Part shown: piece by piece, positions 1-5,870 of the stretch
Position numbering within the stretch: position 1 is the first letter of the stretch
How the letters are laid out: each line of letters starts with the position of its first letter
Source of the DNA: Actinomycetes bacterium
GTDB lineage: Bacteria > Actinomycetota > Acidimicrobiia > Acidimicrobiales > RAAP-2
Assembly: GCA_021850345.1 (NCBI GenBank)
Contig: JAJZMN010000043.1
Span: forward strand, 1-5,870
Direction: 5' to 3'
DNA: 5,870 nt
Translations under genes and position numbers: made by a program
Notes under the pieces: generated by a model
The model's database searches: none
Seen by the model: the letters and a program-made list of their open reading frames with translations, nothing else
Told to the model about the DNA's origin: nothing

Positions 1-17
1 TGCATCGCCGGTAGCAC

Positions 18-46
18 ACCCGCTGCCCGGCACGCCAGTAGCGGGT
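18..46. promoter_or_regulatory. Inverted repeat in the leader just upstream of aconitase
   Basis: A perfect 7-base inverted repeat, ACCCGCT (18-24) and AGCGGGT (40-46), is separated by 15 bases and ends 18 bases before the aconitase ATG. The half-sites are 22 bases apart, about two helical turns, which would suit a dimeric repressor. The same bases could also form an RNA hairpin close to the ribosome-binding region. No clear -35/-10 pair is visible in the 64 bases available, so the promoter may lie outside the window. In a sequence this GC-rich a 7-base dyad can arise by chance, so the regulatory role is inference only. Confidence 0.25.
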
Positions 47-64
47 CGGCGGCAGAATGGCCCC

Positions 65-2788
65 ATGGCACACCCCGATAGCTTTCGCGCCCGGTCCTCG
101 CTTCAGGTCGGCGACCGGCGGTTCGAGATCTTCCGCCTCTCTGCCGTGAAAGGATCTGACCGGCTGCCGTACACCGTGCAGATCCTCTTGGAGAACCTCC
201 TGCGCCACGAGGACGGGAGCAAGGTGACCGCCGCAGACGTCGAGGCGGTGGCGGGCTGGGGCGGCGCCGGCGGGGTGACGGAGCCCAAGGAGATCGCGTT
301 CAGCCCCGAGCGGGTGCTGATGCAGGACTTCACCGGCGTCCCGGGCGTCGTCGACCTGGCCGCGATGCGCGATGCGCTGCGCGCGCTCAATGGAGACCCG
401 TCGCGCGTCGACCCGCTCGTACCCTGCGAGCTGGTCATCGACCACTCCGTCATCGCGGAGCGCTCGGGTGGGCCGCGTGCATTCGACGAGAACGTCGAGA
501 TCGAGTACGAGCGCAACCTCGAGCGCTACCAGCTCCTGCGATGGGCGCAGCAGTCCTTCAACCGGTTTGAGGTCGTGCCGCCCGGTACCGGTATCTGCCA
601 CCAGGTCAATCTCGAGTACCTCGCGCGCGTGGTGTTCGAGACCGACGACGGCGCGGCGTTCCCCGACACGATCGTCGGGACGGACTCCCACACCACCATG
701 GTCAACGGCCTGGGAGTGCTCGGCTGGGGGGTCGGAGGGATCGAGGCAGAGGCCGCGATGCTCGGGCAGCCGCTGTCGATGTTGCTGCCGCCGGTGGTGG
801 GGCTCCACCTGCACGGCGAGATGCCCGAGGGGACCACCGCGACCGATCTGGTGCTCACCATCACCGAGCTGCTGCGTCGCCACGGCGTCGTCGGCAAATT
901 TGTCGAGGCGTACGGGTCCGGCGTGGCCGCGGTGCCGGTCGAGACCCGCGCCACGATCGGCAACATGTCGCCGGAGTACGGTGCGACCTGCACCGTCTTC
1001 CCGATCGACCAGGCGACCGTTGACTACCTGCGGTTCACGGGCCGGAGCGAGGACCACCTCGCGGTCGTCGAAGCCTACGCGAAGGAGCAGGGCCTCTGGC
1101 ACGACCCGTCCGCCCCGCACCCCGCCTACAGCGAGAAGGTCGACCTCGACCTCTCGACGGTCGTGCCGAGCCTCGCCGGACCTGCCCGCCCCCAGGACCG
1201 GGTTGCCCTTGCAGGGGCGGGGAAGGCGTTCCGCAGCGCGCTCGGCAGAAAGCCGCGCAGCGCTCCCGTGCCCGAGGCTGCGGGGGCCGAGTCTGCGGGG
1301 GCGGGGCCCGAGGCTGCGGGACCCGGACCCGAGGCTGCGGGGCCCGCCCCGGTCCCAGGGAGCCTCACCGACGGCGACGTCGTCATCGCGGCGATCACCA
1401 GCTGCACCAACACGTCGAATCCCCAGGTGCTCGTCGCCGCCGGGCTCGTGGCGAAGAAGGCCGTCGAGCGGGGACTCGCCGCCAAGCCATGGGTGAAGAC
1501 GTCGCTCGCGCCGGGGTCGCGCGTCGTGATGGACTACCTCGAGAAGGCTGGGCTCCTCGAGCCGCTGGAGAAGCTCGGCTTCTGGCTCGTCGGCTACGGC
1601 TGCACGACCTGCATCGGCAACTCCGGGCCGCTCCTCCCGGGTGTGTCCGAGGCGGTCCAGGCGAACGACCTCTCCGTCGTCTCGGTGCTGTCGGGAAACC
1701 GGAACTTCGAGGGCCGGATCCATCCCGACGTCCGTATGAACTACCTCGCCTCCCCGCCGCTCGTCGTCGCCTACGCGATCGCCGGGACGATGGACATCGA
1801 CCTCACCGTCGATCCCCTCGGTACCGATCAGGAGGGCGAGCCGGTGATGCTCTCCGACGTGTGGCCGACCAGCAACGAGGTCGCCGAAGTCATCCGCGCG
1901 TCGCTCACGTCCGAGGAGTTCCGCCGGCGCTACGCGTCGGTCTTCGAAGGCGACGCGCGCTGGCAGTCGATGGGGGCCGGCGGCGGCGAGACGTTCTCGT
2001 GGAATCCGGACTCGACCTACGTGCTCCACCCGCCGTACTTCGAGGGGATGGGAATGGAACCCGAGCCCCTCTCGGACATCGACGGCGCCCGGGTGCTGGT
2101 CCTGCTCGGCGACAGCGTGACGACGGACCACATCTCGCCTGCAGGGTCGATCCGCGCCACATCCCCGGCGGGCCTCTACCTCAGCGCGCGCGGTGTGGAA
2201 CGCAAGGATTTCAACTCGTACGGCGCGCGCCGGGGGAACCACGAGGTGATGATGCGCGGCACCTTCGCGAACGTCCGGTTGCGCAACCAGCTGGTGCCGG
2301 GCGTCGAGGGCGGGGTCACCCTCCACCTCCCCGACGGGGAGCAGACGACGATCTTCGAGGCGTCCGAGCGCTACCGCGCCGAGGGAGTGCCCCTCGTGGT
2401 GCTCGCCGGAAAGGAGTACGGCTCGGGGTCGAGCCGCGACTGGGCGGCAAAGGGGCCGATGCTCCTCGGCGTGCGGGCGGTGATCGCACAGAGCTACGAG
2501 CGCATCCACCGGTCCAACCTGATCGGCATGGGAATTCTCCCGCTGCAGTTCCGTGAGGGCGACTCGGTCTCCTCGCTGGGGCTGACCGGGCGGGAGCGGC
2601 TCTCGATCCACGGCGTCCGGGAGATCGGCGAGGGTGCGGTCCCCGAGGAGCTCGTGGTGCGCGCGAGCGACGACGAGGGTGCGGACACCACGTTCACGGC
2701 CCGGGTGCGGATCGACACCCCCATGGAGGCGGAGTACCTGCGCAACGGCGGGATCCTCCAGTACGTGCTCAGACAGCTCGCCGGCTGA
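65..2788 (+). CDS. acnA: Aconitate hydratase A (AcnA-type aconitase), complete
   Basis: This 907-residue cytosolic enzyme of the TCA cycle interconverts citrate and isocitrate through cis-aconitate, using a 4Fe-4S cluster. The N-terminus is typical of the family (SLQVG at 12-16, then EIFRL). The core includes [15 protein letters not shown] (172-186) and GTDSHT (205-210). The cluster ligands are visible as Cys447 in [10 protein letters not shown] and Cys513 and Cys516 in [11 protein letters not shown]. The C-terminal swivel domain carries [13 protein letters not shown] (682-694) and the substrate-contact loop [11 protein letters not shown] (783-793). Length matches the AcnA/IRP1 branch (about 890-940 residues). 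The ATG at 65 fits the family N-terminus; no other ATG, GTG or TTG is in frame upstream within the window, and the ribosome-binding site is weak. An Ala/Gly/Pro/Glu-rich linker at about 396-432 is described separately. The TetR-type regulator gene acnR that follows acn in corynebacteria and mycobacteria is absent here; a stress protein gene follows instead. Confidence 0.97.
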   Translation: MAHPDSFRARSSLQVGDRRFEIFRLSAVKGSDRLPYTVQILLENLLRHEDGSKVTAADVEAVAGWGGAGGVTEPKEIAFSPERVLMQDFTGVPGVVDLAAMRDALRALNGDPSRVDPLVPCELVIDHSVIAERSGGPRAFDENVEIEYERNLERYQLLRWAQQSFNRFEVVPPGTGICHQVNLEYLARVVFETDDGAAFPDTIVGTDSHTTMVNGLGVLGWGVGGIEAEAAMLGQPLSMLLPPVVGLHLHGEMPEGTTATDLVLTITELLRRHGVVGKFVEAYGSGVAAVPVETRATIGNMSPEYGATCTVFPIDQATVDYLRFTGRSEDHLAVVEAYAKEQGLWHDPSAPHPAYSEKVDLDLSTVVPSLAGPARPQDRVALAGAGKAFRSALGRKPRSAPVPEAAGAESAGAGPEAAGPGPEAAGPAPVPGSLTDGDVVIAAITSCTNTSNPQVLVAAGLVAKKAVERGLAAKPWVKTSLAPGSRVVMDYLEKAGLLEPLEKLGFWLVGYGCTTCIGNSGPLLPGVSEAVQANDLSVVSVLSGNRNFEGRIHPDVRMNYLASPPLVVAYAIAGTMDIDLTVDPLGTDQEGEPVMLSDVWPTSNEVAEVIRASLTSEEFRRRYASVFEGDARWQSMGAGGGETFSWNPDSTYVLHPPYFEGMGMEPEPLSDIDGARVLVLLGDSVTTDHISPAGSIRATSPAGLYLSARGVERKDFNSYGARRGNHEVMMRGTFANVRLRNQLVPGVEGGVTLHLPDGEQTTIFEASERYRAEGVPLVVLAGKEYGSGSSRDWAAKGPMLLGVRAVIAQSYERIHRSNLIGMGILPLQFREGDSVSSLGLTGRERLSIHGVREIGEGAVPEELVVRASDDEGADTTFTARVRIDTPMEAEYLRNGGILQYVLRQLAG
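1274..1341 (+). repeat. In-frame short repeats in the aconitase linker
   Basis: The 11-mer GAGGCTGCGGG occurs at 1274-1284, 1310-1320 and 1331-1341, with the variant GAGTCTGCGGG at 1289-1299. Start-to-start steps are 15, 21 and 21 bases, all multiples of three, so the reading frame is kept. The array encodes a degenerate PEAAGPG-type unit (residues 403-428) inside a roughly 35-residue Ala/Gly/Pro/Glu stretch. This stretch lies between the conserved segment ending near residue 395 and the cluster-ligand segment beginning near 436. It probably grew by replication slippage in a tolerant surface linker. Confidence 0.8.
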
Positions 2789-2812
2789 CTCGGCGACTGA
2801 CTCGCCGGCTGA
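2777..2812 (+). repeat. Three tandem 12-base repeats spanning the aconitase stop codon
   Basis: CTCGCCGGCTGA (2777-2788), CTCGGCGACTGA (2789-2800) and CTCGCCGGCTGA (2801-2812) lie head to tail. Copies 1 and 3 are identical, and copy 2 differs at two positions. The first copy contains the last codons and stop of aconitase. Because the unit is 12 bases, copies 2 and 3 each add another TGA in the same frame. The central CGGCGA (2791-2796) can pair with TCGCCG on its left (2778-2783, loop of 7) or on its right (2802-2807, loop of 5), giving two mutually exclusive hairpins. No T-run follows, so this is not a canonical intrinsic terminator, though a hairpin at this point could stabilise the aconitase 3' end or weaken read-through into the next gene. 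Confidence 0.75.
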
Positions 2813-2896
2813 GGAGGTTCGCTCGCAGGTTCTGCGGGTAGTCGATCAGGTGAACCGTGTCAAGGGGTTCGCCGACGACTTTCCCGAGGTACTCCG

Positions 2897-3376
2897 ATGT
2901 TCGAACGTATTCTCCTCGCACTCGACGCCGGAGACGCAGGCTCCGTCGCCACCAGCTTCACCGTCGCCCTGGCCAAGAAGTGCGGGGCGTCGGTGCACGT
3001 GGTCCATGTGAACGAGTACCTCTTCGGGGGCCGCGGCATCACGTCGGAATCTCCTGCACAGGCCGCGGACCTCGTGGCGGACGCCTTGAGAGACATGCAC
3101 GCCGCGGGCGTGCACTCGACCGGCGTGACGTACCGCACGACGGTCTTCGACGTCCCGGGCGCGATCTGCGATCTCGCGGATCAGGTGCGGGCGGACGTCA
3201 TCGTGGTCGGCTCGCGTCGGCGCCGGCTCCCGGCCGTCTTCCGGCGCAGCACCCGCAGCCGCATCGCGCGAAAGACGTCCCTCCCGGTCATCACCGCGCC
3301 CGCTCCCCTCCGGGTGACCGAGCACGAGAGGACACTCGAGGACGTCCCGTCCCTCCACATCTCGGTGCGCTCGTAG
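2897..3376 (+). CDS. Universal stress protein (UspA family), single domain, degenerate ATP motif
   Basis: This 159-residue protein has one Usp domain. It opens with the family strand MFERILLALD, including Asp10, followed by a helix and the VHVVHVNEY strand (33-41). The last core strand, ADVIVVGSRRRR (99-110), leads into the helix ending SLPVITAP (128-135). In ATP-binding Usp proteins the motif is G-2x-G-9x-G-(S/T). Here the first Gly is kept (Gly105), but the second is Arg108 and the third is Ser118, with Thr119 retained, so ATP binding is doubtful. The segment is unusually arginine-rich. About 25 residues extend beyond the usual final strand. The ATG is supported by GAGG at 2886-2889 with a 7-base spacer, and no other in-frame start lies in the 108-base gap after aconitase. 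Usp proteins are generally cytosolic and linked to stress survival; the specific role here is unknown. It may be co-transcribed with aconitase. Confidence 0.88.
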   Translation: MFERILLALDAGDAGSVATSFTVALAKKCGASVHVVHVNEYLFGGRGITSESPAQAADLVADALRDMHAAGVHSTGVTYRTTVFDVPGAICDLADQVRADVIVVGSRRRRLPAVFRRSTRSRIARKTSLPVITAPAPLRVTEHERTLEDVPSLHISVRS

Positions 3377-3390
3377 CGGCCGCTCAGCGC
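3367..3390. terminator. Possible bidirectional terminator palindrome between convergent genes
   Basis: The 10-base perfect palindrome AGCGGCCGCT (3375-3384) spans the 7-base gap between the converging stress protein and deacetylase genes. It is flanked by a second complementary pair, GCGCT (3367-3371) and AGCGC (3386-3390). Together they could fold a GC-rich hairpin in either transcript that includes both stop codons. There is no T-tract on either side, and the centre must open to form a loop, so its strength as a terminator is uncertain. Confidence 0.3.
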
Positions 3391-4112
3391 GTCGACACCC
3401 GCCGGAACGCCTCCGCCAGCGCGCCATCGGGCATGCCGGCGGCGAGCGCCGTCGCAGCGGCGGACGCACGGATCCGCTCGACGGTGGCGGCCGCGTCGGG
3501 CAGCTGGCTTCGGTGACGCAGCAGTGCTGCGACCTTCCGCTCGAAGGTCGCCGTGATGTCGACCGCGGCGTTGGCCGCGGGGGACGCCATGAGCCAGAGC
3601 TCGTCGACGACGTGCGGCTCGAGCCCCTCTTCGAGCAGCTCGGGGTGGGCGAACGGATTGCGCGCGTCGGGGTACACCGCACACGTCGCCGCCTCCCCCG
3701 CCGCCAGATGGTCGGGGTGGCTCGTGTAGATGCGGTCCCACCAACGTTCGGGCGAGGGGGCGAGCACGTGCTGGGGCCGGAAGGTCCGGATCACCCGGGT
3801 GAGCTCGCGGCGCAATGGCTGCCCCGCTTCGACGCACCCGTCGGGGTAGCCGAGGAAGACCACCTGACCGACCCCCACCTCGGCGGCGGCCGCCCGCTGC
3901 TCGTCGCGCCGCAGGCGCGCCATCTCCGAGCGCGGCAACGAGCGGTCGTTCCCACCCGCCTCACCGTCGGTGACGACGCAGTACGCGACCTCCACGCCGG
4001 CGTCCGTCCACGACGCCACGGTGCCGGCGGCGCCGAAGTCGACGTCGTCTGGGTGGGCGGTGACGACGAGGACACGCTGCAGGTCCTCGCGTCCGGGCCA
4101 CCGTTCGATCAG
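3384..4112 (-). CDS. PIG-L/LmbE family zinc-dependent N-deacetylase, apparent CTG start
   Basis: The product is 242 residues if it starts at the CTG at 4112. PIG-L enzymes are zinc hydrolases that remove acetyl or acyl groups from amino sugars or amino-sugar conjugates; they include MshB and Mca of the mycothiol system. The N-terminal signature VLVVTAHPDDVDFGAAG (14-30) supplies His20 and Asp23 as likely zinc ligands and Asp22 as likely catalytic base. SHPDH (131-135) supplies the third zinc ligand, His135. VVTDGEAGG (46-54) is also family-typical. No signal peptide or membrane segment is evident, so it should be cytosolic. The substrate cannot be read from the sequence, and MshB or Mca identity is not claimed. 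No ATG, GTG or TTG lies near the expected N-terminus; the nearest in-frame GTG upstream would overlap the helicase by well over 100 bases. The CTG overlaps the helicase stop (CTGA), which suggests translational coupling. Confidence 0.9.
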   Translation of the reverse strand: MIERWPGREDLQRVLVVTAHPDDVDFGAAGTVASWTDAGVEVAYCVVTDGEAGGNDRSLPRSEMARLRRDEQRAAAAEVGVGQVVFLGYPDGCVEAGQPLRRELTRVIRTFRPQHVLAPSPERWWDRIYTSHPDHLAAGEAATCAVYPDARNPFAHPELLEEGLEPHVVDELWLMASPAANAAVDITATFERKVAALLRHRSQLPDAAATVERIRASAAATALAAGMPDGALAEAFRRVSTR

Positions 4113-5335
4113 ACGACGGCCTCCTCGTCGCTGGGCTCCCAGCCGGCCAGGTCCCGGAGACGGGGGTCGTTCGAGAAGATCTCGACGATCGGCACCCGCA
4201 GCCCCAGCCTGCGCTGGATCACCTCGGCCTCGAGGACCTGGTTCCACAGCACGAGCGTCACGACGACACCAGCGGAGCCGGCACGGGCGGTCCTCCCCGA
4301 TCGGTGCAGGTACGCCTTGTGGTCCTCGGGCGGGTCGTAGTGGACGACGACGTCGACGCCCTCGATGTGGAGCCCGCGGGCCGCGACGTCGGTGGCCACG
4401 AGGACGGGCAGCTTCCCCGAGGTGAAGTCCGCGAGCGCCCGCTCGCGGTTCGCCTGGCGAAGGTCGCCGTGGATCGCCGCCGCGCGCACCTTTTCTCCAA
4501 CGAGGTGCTCGACCAGCCGGTCGGCGCCCCGCTTGGTCCGGACGAAGATCAGCGTCTTTTCGTGCGCGCGGGCGATCGCCGCTGCCACGCGCACCTTGTC
4601 CATCTGATGGACCTGCAAGAAGCGGTGGACCATCGCGGACACCGTCTGGGTCTCGGAGACCACCTCGTGGAACACCGGATCCTTCAGGTAGCGCCGGACG
4701 AGGCGGTCGACGGCACCGTCGAGCGTCGCCGAGAAGAGCAGCGTCTGGTGCGGCCGCTGCAGCCGACGCAGCACCCACTCGACCTGCGGCATGAAGCCCA
4801 TGTCGGCCATGCGGTCGGCCTCGTCGAGGACGAGGACCTCGACGTCGGCGACCGACAGCTCGCCGCGGTCGCCCATGTCGATCAGCCGGCCGGGCGTGGC
4901 GATGACGACGTCGACGCCCTTGCGCAGCCGTGCCACCTGGTGGTCGACGTCCGCGCCGCCGTAGATCGCGGCGACCCGGAGGTGGACCGCCTTTGCGAGC
5001 GGTGCCAGGACGTCGTGCACCTGCACGGCGAGCTCACGGGTCGGCAGGAGGACGAGCGCGCGGGGACGTGCGGGGTGTCCGGGCGACCGCGGGCGCCCCT
5101 CTGCGTCGAGGGTCCCGGCGGTGCGCTGCAGCAGCGGAAGACCGAAGGCAAGGGTCTTGCCCGAACCGGTCTTCGCCTTGCCGCAGACGTCCCGGCCCGC
5201 CAGCCCGTCTGCGGTGGTCAACGCCTGAATGGGGAAGGGGGTGGTGATCCCCTGGTCGGCCAGCTCTTTGACCAAGGGGTTGGCGACACCGAGGGACTCG
5301 AACGTCCCCACGGTCTCGTACGTGTCGATCGTCAT
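4109..5335 (-). CDS. DEAD-box ATP-dependent RNA helicase, compact RhlE-like form
   Basis: This 408-residue protein unwinds or remodels RNA duplexes using ATP, in roles such as ribosome assembly, mRNA turnover or cold adaptation. All family motifs are present in order: Q motif with Phe12 and PFPIQ (33-37); Walker A AKTGSGKT (54-61); PTREL (98-102); GG (126-127); TPGR (147-150); DEAD (171-174); SAT (202-204); motif IV LIFVRTK (262-268); motif V ATDVAARG (314-321); motif VI HRSGRTAR (344-351). The C-terminus ends soon after the second RecA domain with a short acidic tail, without the long basic or RNA-binding extension seen in CsdA/DeaD or DbpA, so a precise subfamily is not assigned. The ATG at 5335 is preferred because AGGTGA (5351-5346) lies 10 bases upstream. 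A TTG at 5380 would add 15 residues but lacks a ribosome-binding site. The stop overlaps the deacetylase start, so the two are probably one operon. Confidence 0.95.
   Translation of the reverse strand: MTIDTYETVGTFESLGVANPLVKELADQGITTPFPIQALTTADGLAGRDVCGKAKTGSGKTLAFGLPLLQRTAGTLDAEGRPRSPGHPARPRALVLLPTRELAVQVHDVLAPLAKAVHLRVAAIYGGADVDHQVARLRKGVDVVIATPGRLIDMGDRGELSVADVEVLVLDEADRMADMGFMPQVEWVLRRLQRPHQTLLFSATLDGAVDRLVRRYLKDPVFHEVVSETQTVSAMVHRFLQVHQMDKVRVAAAIARAHEKTLIFVRTKRGADRLVEHLVGEKVRAAAIHGDLRQANRERALADFTSGKLPVLVATDVAARGLHIEGVDVVVHYDPPEDHKAYLHRSGRTARAGSAGVVVTLVLWNQVLEAEVIQRRLGLRVPIVEIFSNDPRLRDLAGWEPSDEEAVV
4120..4126 (-). promoter_or_regulatory. Strong ribosome-binding site that decides the deacetylase start
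   Basis: On the minus strand, GAGGAGG (4126-4120) lies inside the last helicase codons, 7 bases before CTG at 4112-4110. This is near-ideal Shine-Dalgarno complementarity and spacing. It is the main reason for choosing the CTG start in the absence of ATG, GTG or TTG at this position. Confidence 0.65.
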
Positions 5336-5495
5336 TCCTGCTCTCTCACCTTTGGCGGGGCCCGCGCCATCCAACGTCAAGGGAGAAGGGCCCGGACGAC
5401 CGGATCACGTCACCGCCATCCGCTGCCGTCCCATGCAATTTACCAGCAATACGTCGAGGATCAGCACATTCGGCGCGATTCGGGGGACCTGTGCC
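5336..5495. promoter_or_regulatory. Divergent intergenic spacer, probable promoters for helicase and peroxiredoxin
   Basis: This 160-base spacer separates two divergently read genes and should hold both promoters. Bases about 5434-5475 are clearly more AT-rich than the surroundings. On the minus strand TAAATT (5452-5447) could be a -10 element for the helicase, but no convincing -35 lies at the right distance. TTGACG (5380-5375, minus strand) resembles a -35 but has no good -10 partner. No operator or riboswitch was recognised. A promoter function is inferred from the divergent arrangement and base composition. Confidence 0.4.
5482..5487 (+). promoter_or_regulatory. Likely ribosome-binding site of the peroxiredoxin gene
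   Basis: GGGGGA at 5482-5487 lies 8 bases before the ATG at 5496 but 20 bases before the in-frame ATG at 5508. Its spacing favours 5496, although the family N-terminus would fit either start. Confidence 0.4.
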
Positions 5496-5870
5496 ATGCT
5501 GCCGGGCATGTCGCGTCTCGCTGCAGGTGACCCCGCACCGGAATTCACCCTTCCTGACCAGGACGGCAACCCCGTCTCACTTCGGGACTTCGCGGGCTCC
5601 ACGGTGATCGTCTACTTCTATCCGGCCGACGACACGCCGGGCTGCACGAAGGAGGCCTGCCAGTTCAACGAGAACCTCCAGGGCTTCCAACGCTCCGGCG
5701 CGAAGGTCGTGGGCATCTCCCCCGACCCCGCGGCGAAGCACGTGCGGTTCAAGGAGAAGTACGGCCTCGCCTTCCCGCTCCTCTCGGACCCCGGCCATCA
5801 GGTGATGGAGGCGTACGGCGCGTGGGGCGAGAAGACCATGTACGGCAAGAAGACGGTCGGCACGATCCGC
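5496..5870 (+). CDS. bcp: Peroxiredoxin, PrxQ/Bcp type, 3' end cut by the window
   Basis: This is a thiol peroxidase that reduces hydrogen peroxide and organic hydroperoxides, normally recycled by thioredoxin; it is cytosolic with no signal peptide. The 125 visible residues contain the peroxidatic cysteine in TPGCT and a second cysteine five residues later (CTKEAC). This is the resolving pair of atypical 2-Cys PrxQ enzymes, and the spacing matches Bcp. If counted from the ATG at 5508 the cysteines are Cys46 and Cys51; from 5496 they are Cys50 and Cys55. Family features before them include APEFTLPDQDG and VIVYFYPADD. The final visible codon (5868-5870) is Arg in VGTIR, which corresponds to the conserved active-site Arg preceding the STF-type strand. 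About 30 C-terminal residues of a typical 155-residue protein lie beyond the window. It is divergent from the helicase operon. Confidence 0.95.
   Translation, partial: MLPGMSRLAAGDPAPEFTLPDQDGNPVSLRDFAGSTVIVYFYPADDTPGCTKEACQFNENLQGFQRSGAKVVGISPDPAAKHVRFKEKYGLAFPLLSDPGHQVMEAYGAWGEKTMYGKKTVGTIR

Noticed and set aside
57..149. Short open frame starting at ATG 57 and overlapping the aconitase start out of frame (30 codons), a possible leader peptide.
   Set aside because: It has no good ribosome-binding site, its composition is that of frame-shifted coding sequence, and it ends without any attenuator-like structure.
372..1496. Long alternative + and - strand frames within aconitase.
   Set aside because: They are Ser/Arg/Pro-rich shadow translations of a clear aconitase gene.
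2811..2896. GAGGAGG at 2811-2817 followed by a protein-like open stretch (VNRVKGFADDFPEVL) before the stress protein gene.
   Set aside because: No ATG, GTG or TTG lies at usable spacing from the GAGGAGG. The frame runs into the stress protein gene out of frame and becomes low-complexity, so no separate small gene can be supported.
4113..4778. Upstream extension of the deacetylase frame, open to 4778 inside the helicase gene.
   Set aside because: The extension is Arg/Gly/Pro/Ala-rich out-of-frame helicase sequence with no family similarity; PIG-L homology begins only after the helicase stop.
5336..5380. Helicase start at TTG 5380.
   Set aside because: It lacks a ribosome-binding site and adds 15 residues with no family similarity, while the ATG at 5335 has AGGTGA at suitable spacing.
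4304..5530. A long + strand open frame (408 codons) antisense to the helicase.
   Set aside because: It is exactly antisense to a helicase with every conserved motif; its residues are Arg/Val/Asp/His-rich with no domain. Long antisense frames are expected in DNA with this GC bias.

Overview
The window is GC-rich bacterial chromosome (roughly two thirds G+C, with strong third-position GC bias in the coding strands). Gene density is high, and no stretch longer than about 160 bases lacks a gene. The protein types fit an actinobacterium: a monomeric AcnA-type aconitase, a PIG-L/LmbE deacetylase of the kind common in mycothiol-making lineages, and a universal stress protein. The phylum is an inference from style and content; nothing here fixes a genus. 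No mobile element, CRISPR array, tRNA or rRNA was seen.

Layout. On the + strand, a complete aconitase gene (65-2788) is followed after 108 bases by a single-domain universal stress protein gene (2897-3376). This block converges, 7 bases apart, on a minus-strand pair read right to left: a DEAD-box RNA helicase (start 5335, stop 4109), then a PIG-L family deacetylase (stop 3384). The deacetylase appears to start at a CTG overlapping the helicase stop codon. A 160-base divergent spacer separates the helicase from a + strand bacterioferritin-comigratory-type peroxiredoxin (PrxQ/Bcp), which starts at about 5496 and is cut off by the window end.

How the genes fit together. Aconitase is a TCA-cycle enzyme with an oxidant-sensitive 4Fe-4S cluster. 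The universal stress protein and the peroxiredoxin are stress or redox proteins, and PIG-L enzymes include the mycothiol-pathway deacetylases. A loose redox or stress theme is therefore possible, but only helicase-deacetylase coupling is directly supported by sequence overlap. All five genes belong to known families, and I found no convincing undescribed multi-gene system. The most interesting details are: the apparent CTG start with a strong ribosome-binding site; three tandem 12-base repeats at the aconitase 3' end that each end in an in-frame TGA and can form competing hairpins; a low-complexity repeat in the aconitase interdomain linker; and the eroded nucleotide-binding motif of the stress protein.
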